Shown: in pieces, positions 6,799 through 9,308 of the stretch
Layout of the letters: every line of letters begins with the position of its first letter
Numbering within the stretch: the stretch's first letter is position 1
From: an uncultured Clostridia bacterium
Lineage (GTDB): Bacteria; Bacillota; Clostridia; Christensenellales; UBA1242
Assembly (NCBI GenBank): GCA_946487985.1
Contig: CAMLUY010000032.1
Location: 1 to 9,308, forward strand
Direction: 5' to 3'
Length of the DNA: 9,308 nucleotides
Notes under the pieces: model-generated
The model's database searches: none
What the model was told of the DNA's origin: nothing
What the model saw: only the letters and a program-made list of their open reading frames with translations
Program-made: the position numbers and the translations under genes

Positions 6799-8319
6799 TT
6801 ATAATGAATTCTCTGGCTCTGCCAAAGCTCTTTCTGCGTTTATCATATTTTGTAAATCTTTTGGATAAACATCGATAACCTTGCCACAACAAGGGTGAAA
6901 ATCTCTGTTGCGATACACAAGCCAAATGACATTGCTGCCTTTCAAGTCCTCTTTTGGCATAGTTCCTGGGCAAGGCTCTCCATCGGTGAAAACGATTTTG
7001 TTTGCTTCGCGCTTTTTGGTAAACGACCGAACTGCCAAGTCCCAATCCTCTGTCCAAGCGGCTTGCCCACGTGCTTCTGCTGGGATTTTGAAACTGTCAA
7101 TATCTCTATCCGATTTGATTTCAACCATTCCCCAAAACTTTTCATTAAAACAACCAACTTTCAGTTTGGACTCTTTCAGGATGGGCTTTAATTGCCTTAA
7201 AAAGGCTTTGACCATTTCAAGAGATACAGACCCCGAAACATCAATCATGACTTCGGTTTCAGCTTCATCTTCGATGTCATTTTCTTCAAGTCTGTATGCG
7301 TAGTTGTTTTCTGCAATCGACCTGCGTTGCGACCAAATTGTTTCGGTTTTTTCAACTTCTCGTCTGAGCAATGTTTTCCAATCAAGAATGGCTTTCGCCT
7401 GTCCAACCTCACCTAATTCAATATCCCTGCTGTCGGATTTTTTCAATTCTTGGTCGCGCAATCTTTGCATATTTCGTTTTGCGCGTTCAAGCCTCTCTTG
7501 ACGATTTTCTTGGAACTCAGATTTTTCGTCAAATTGAGCCTCTTCAAATTCAGGTATTTGTTCATTTGGGTTCACTTGGATGTCTTTAAAATTTTGGCTT
7601 GGCTGTCCCTTTTGACCAGACTTTTGTTCATTCCTTTGTCTTTGGCTGTCTTCAAATGCTTTTTCCCAAAGGCTATGGTCGTCAGCAAATTGTTCGCCAC
7701 TGCCAGCGCCTTGCTCTTGGTTTTGTCCACCTTGGCTTTGCTGCCCAGAGTCGCCTTGTCCGTTCTTTTGACTTTGGGCATTGCCTTGACCATTTTGTTT
7801 ATCTGGCTGCCCGCTCTGACTTTGATTTGGATTGTTTCCTGATTGCTGTTTGCCCTTTTGTCCTCCACCATTATTCCCAGACTGCTGCTCAGTTTGTTTT
7901 TCACGCAACAGTTTTTCATAAAGCTCCTCAGCGTTATAGTTTAACGCTTCTGGCATTTTGACATAGCCGTCCTTTATTTTAAATCCGTCTCGCTCTAAAT
8001 TGGCATTGATAATGGCATCAGTTGCAATATTCCAAAGGTTCAGGTCTCGTCTTTGTCCGTCTTTATCCATTATTCGATACATGTGTTCAAATTTCACATG
8101 CATAAGTTCATGCGCAATAATAAAAAGTTTGTCATCATCACTTAAACTTGCAAGAAAGTCAGGGTCAAAATAGATATTCTTTCCGTCAGTTGCTGCGGTA
8201 TGATATTGTAAATCTGTACTATATTCCAAGTTTGCCGCGGCTATTTGCGCACCAAAACGTGGGTATCTTGCAATCATCAACCTTTTGACGTCTTGAAGAA
8301 GTTTTTTGTCATATTCCAT
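6799..8319 (-). CDS. COG3864-type metallopeptidase-like protein with C-terminal VWA-like domain (DUF2201)
   Basis: This is a 506-aa cytoplasmic protein of the predicted metal-dependent peptidase group COG3864 (DUF2201_N plus a VWA-like domain). Residues 1-140 form the peptidase-like domain, with HELMH at 70-74, a further His at 79, and WNIATDAIIN at 96-105, which likely provides another metal ligand. Residues 141-212 are a Q/G/N/S-rich linker. Residues about 255-300 are charged and helical, possibly coiled coil. The VWA-like domain starts near 355, with MIDVSGSVS holding the MIDAS D-x-S-x-S (D360, S362, S364) and VFTDGEP at 443-449. No signal peptide is seen. AAGGAG at 8326-8331 lies 6 nt before the ATG. 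The family's peptidase activity and substrate are not established. The usual genomic partner is a MoxR-type AAA+ ATPase; the preceding gene B may fill that place. Confidence 0.9.
   Translation of the reverse strand: MEYDKKLLQDVKRLMIARYPRFGAQIAAANLEYSTDLQYHTAATDGKNIYFDPDFLASLSDDDKLFIIAHELMHVKFEHMYRIMDKDGQRRDLNLWNIATDAIINANLERDGFKIKDGYVKMPEALNYNAEELYEKLLREKQTEQQSGNNGGGQKGKQQSGNNPNQSQSGQPDKQNGQGNAQSQKNGQGDSGQQSQGGQNQEQGAGSGEQFADDHSLWEKAFEDSQRQRNEQKSGQKGQPSQNFKDIQVNPNEQIPEFEEAQFDEKSEFQENRQERLERAKRNMQRLRDQELKKSDSRDIELGEVGQAKAILDWKTLLRREVEKTETIWSQRRSIAENNYAYRLEENDIEDEAETEVMIDVSGSVSLEMVKAFLRQLKPILKESKLKVGCFNEKFWGMVEIKSDRDIDSFKIPAEARGQAAWTEDWDLAVRSFTKKREANKIVFTDGEPCPGTMPKEDLKGSNVIWLVYRNRDFHPCCGKVIDVYPKDLQNMINAERALAEPENSL
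7684..7899 (-). repeat. Low-complexity Q/G/N/S linker coding region
   Basis: Residues 141-212 of the VWA protein are almost entirely Gln, Gly, Asn, Ser, Lys and Asp, with short recurring units such as NGQG, QSQ and QSGNN. The region separates the peptidase-like and charged/VWA parts and is probably a disordered tether. At the DNA level it is a degenerate purine/pyrimidine-biased repeat prone to length change, but the frame is intact. Confidence 0.8.
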
Positions 8320-8398
8320 AATGAGCTCCTTTTTTAAATGCTTGCAAAATCAAGTAAAAAGCGTGAACTGATATCATGCGCTGCGAAGCCGTGCTCGC

Positions 8399-8782
8399 CT
8401 AAAAAGCCACAACCGCAAAATGATACAATTCTTGAGATATTTTCTTTAAAGCATGCCTGTCCTGCACTGTGAAAACAATAATGCAATTACTCGGCAAATA
8501 ATATCCATTCATTTCTCTATCTTTGACAAGCCCCACATATCTATTCTGTTGCTCGATTGAAATTTGGTCAATGTCTTTGATAATAAAATAACACAATTTA
8601 TTTTTACCGCATTTCTCATCAATTTTATCAGCAAACGGCGGCTTGTTGCCTGCGAAAAGAAAATTGTCGCTGACGTTTGCTTTCATTGAAACAGTCGGAG
8701 TCAGTTTTTCACTGTCCACATTTTCAATTATAACGCAAGTCGCTTTTGAATTACGTTGCAGGTCAATCAGTTCTTTAATCAT
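8399..8782 (-). CDS. AAA+-like protein without P-loop (gene B), probably frameshifted near its end
   Basis: Gene B is 127 aa as read. Residues 63-72 (LCYFIIKDID) look like a Walker B strand, followed by QQNRYVGLVKDRE and LPSNCIIVFTVQD at 96-108, which resembles a sensor-1 segment. No G-x4-GK-[ST] P-loop occurs anywhere, so ATP hydrolysis is doubtful. The start ATG overlaps the TGA of gene A (ATGA) and has AAGGAGG at 8792-8798. The stop at 8399 directly follows a five-T run. One extra T would extend the protein by 22 residues (including LGEHGFAAHDISSRF) to a stop at 8334-8336, just before the ribosome-binding site of the VWA gene, which is the more natural layout. Next to a COG3864 gene this is plausibly a degenerate MoxR-type partner. 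Assignment to AAA+ is by motif only. Confidence 0.6.
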   Translation of the reverse strand: MIKELIDLQRNSKATCVIIENVDSEKLTPTVSMKANVSDNFLFAGNKPPFADKIDEKCGKNKLCYFIIKDIDQISIEQQNRYVGLVKDREMNGYYLPSNCIIVFTVQDRHALKKISQELYHFAVVAF

Positions 8783-9271
8783 CTTCCCCGCCCTCCTTCA
8801 TCTTCAAGTTGCATTTCTGAAATTTCTCTTAGCTCTGCAATTTTTTCTATACGCTTTTCATCATTACCCGCCCAATAAATATCATATACCGACAAATATT
8901 CTGGGTTTTGCGTATAAATTCTCGGCAGCTGCCAACCTGCTGCGGTGTTGCATTTAGAAGCCCTGCCATAGTTGCAAATTTTTCATTAATATCAGTTGGA
9001 AGGTCTGCCTGAGTATATCTTTTTTCAACAATTTCTTCAACAGTCAAAGTTGGATGGTTGTAAAAGTCAAAAAATTCTTCCGCCCATTCTTCGCGCAGCT
9101 TTGAGCCAATTGAGGCTCTAAGTAACGTTTCAACATCTTTTCCTACGAATTTGCCATTTTTTAAATCTTCTTCAAAGGCATAAAGAGTTCTTGATATTGA
9201 TTCCCTGTTTTTTGATTTTCGTCAGTGTTCCCAAGACGTGTTCTAACAATAAAATCTTTTAATTCTGCCAC
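8779..9271 (-). pseudogene. Gene A, unknown protein, with two apparent -1 frameshifts
   Basis: I do not recognise the family. A GTG at 9271 with AAAAGGAG (9279-9286) starts MAELKDFIVRTRLGNTDENQK, but this frame stops at 9161-9163. Adding one base in the A6 run at 9208-9213 joins it to a good frame (RESISRTLYAFEEDL, then LREEWAEEFFDFYNHP and TVEEIVEKRY). That frame in turn runs to a stop at 8847, while the sensible continuation (GWQLPRIYTQNPEY, VYDIYWAGNDEKRIEKIAEL) lies in another frame, needing one more base near 8935-8965, perhaps in the GGG at 8961-8963. Repaired, it is about 164 aa, soluble, charged and mostly helical, ending at 8779 and overlapping gene B. Genuine decay and sequence errors are both possible. 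Confidence 0.6.
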
Positions 9272-9278
9272 ATTTTAA

Positions 9279-9286
9279 CTCCTTTT
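9279..9286 (-). promoter_or_regulatory. Ribosome-binding site that selects the GTG start of gene A
   Basis: AAAAGGAG on the minus strand, 7 nt before the GTG at 9271. The overlapping ATG (9273) leads to a stop after four codons, so the GTG is preferred. Confidence 0.7.
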
Positions 9287-9294
9287 ATGAAACA

Positions 9295-9303
9295 AGTATA
9301 GCA
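9295..9303 (-). promoter_or_regulatory. Possible extended -10 promoter element upstream of gene A
   Basis: On the minus strand the sequence reads TGCTATACT, matching a TGn-extended -10 with hexamer TATACT. A start near 9288 would give a leader of about 17 nt before the GTG. Any -35 lies outside the window, so this is tentative. Confidence 0.4.
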
Positions 9304-9308
9304 GTATT

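Noticed and set aside
5038..6800. Replication origin, prompted by the DnaA-box sequences
   Set aside because: Only two boxes 1.7 kb apart, with no cluster, no dnaA/dnaN neighbours and no unwinding element.
5608..7961. Plus-strand frames opposite thyX and the VWA gene, and alternative minus-strand frames in the same places
   Set aside because: Both real genes have clear family motifs and ribosome-binding sites; the overlapping frames have neither.

Overview
The window looks like chromosomal DNA from an AT-leaning Gram-positive-type anaerobe, most likely an uncultured gut member of the Bacillota/Clostridia. This is inferred from the strong purine-rich ribosome-binding sites (AAAGGAGG type), a flavin-dependent thymidylate synthase (ThyX), a large BspA-type leucine-rich-repeat surface protein, and a Q/G/N-rich VWA-metallopeptidase protein. 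Every gene I can support is on the minus strand, so the reading order is from high to low coordinates. The plus-strand open frames are shadows. No phage, IS, CRISPR or RNA gene is visible.

Region 9303-6799 is a putative operon. It starts from a possible extended -10 at the window edge. First comes gene A (8779-9271, about 164 aa if repaired), which carries two apparent -1 frameshifts. Gene B (8399-8782) overlaps it by ATGA. B resembles the Walker-B/sensor-1 part of an AAA+ module but has no P-loop, and probably has a third -1 frameshift at its 3' end. It is followed by a 506-aa COG3864-type protein: an HEXXH metallopeptidase-like domain, a low-complexity linker and a VWA-like domain with a MIDAS motif. 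COG3864 proteins commonly sit next to MoxR-type AAA+ ATPases, so B may be a degenerate version of that partner.

Region 6798-5372 holds a possible small ORF (6640-6729, perhaps longer with a lost start), then thyX (5372-6592). The ThyX protein is about twice the usual length. It has two ThyX-like halves that appear to split the signature motif between them: the first keeps S-x-R-Y and the second keeps RHR. A strong intrinsic terminator at 5256-5287 ends this transcription unit.

Region 5255-1 begins with a near-consensus promoter (5156-5185) and a leader of about 110 nt. It then carries one uninterrupted frame of 1679 codons that runs off the window start. This is a secreted BspA-like LRR_5 protein with an N-terminal non-LRR region and five supermodules of roughly 265-330 residues. 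Modules 1 and 4 resemble each other more than they resemble the modules between them. The C-terminus is outside the window.
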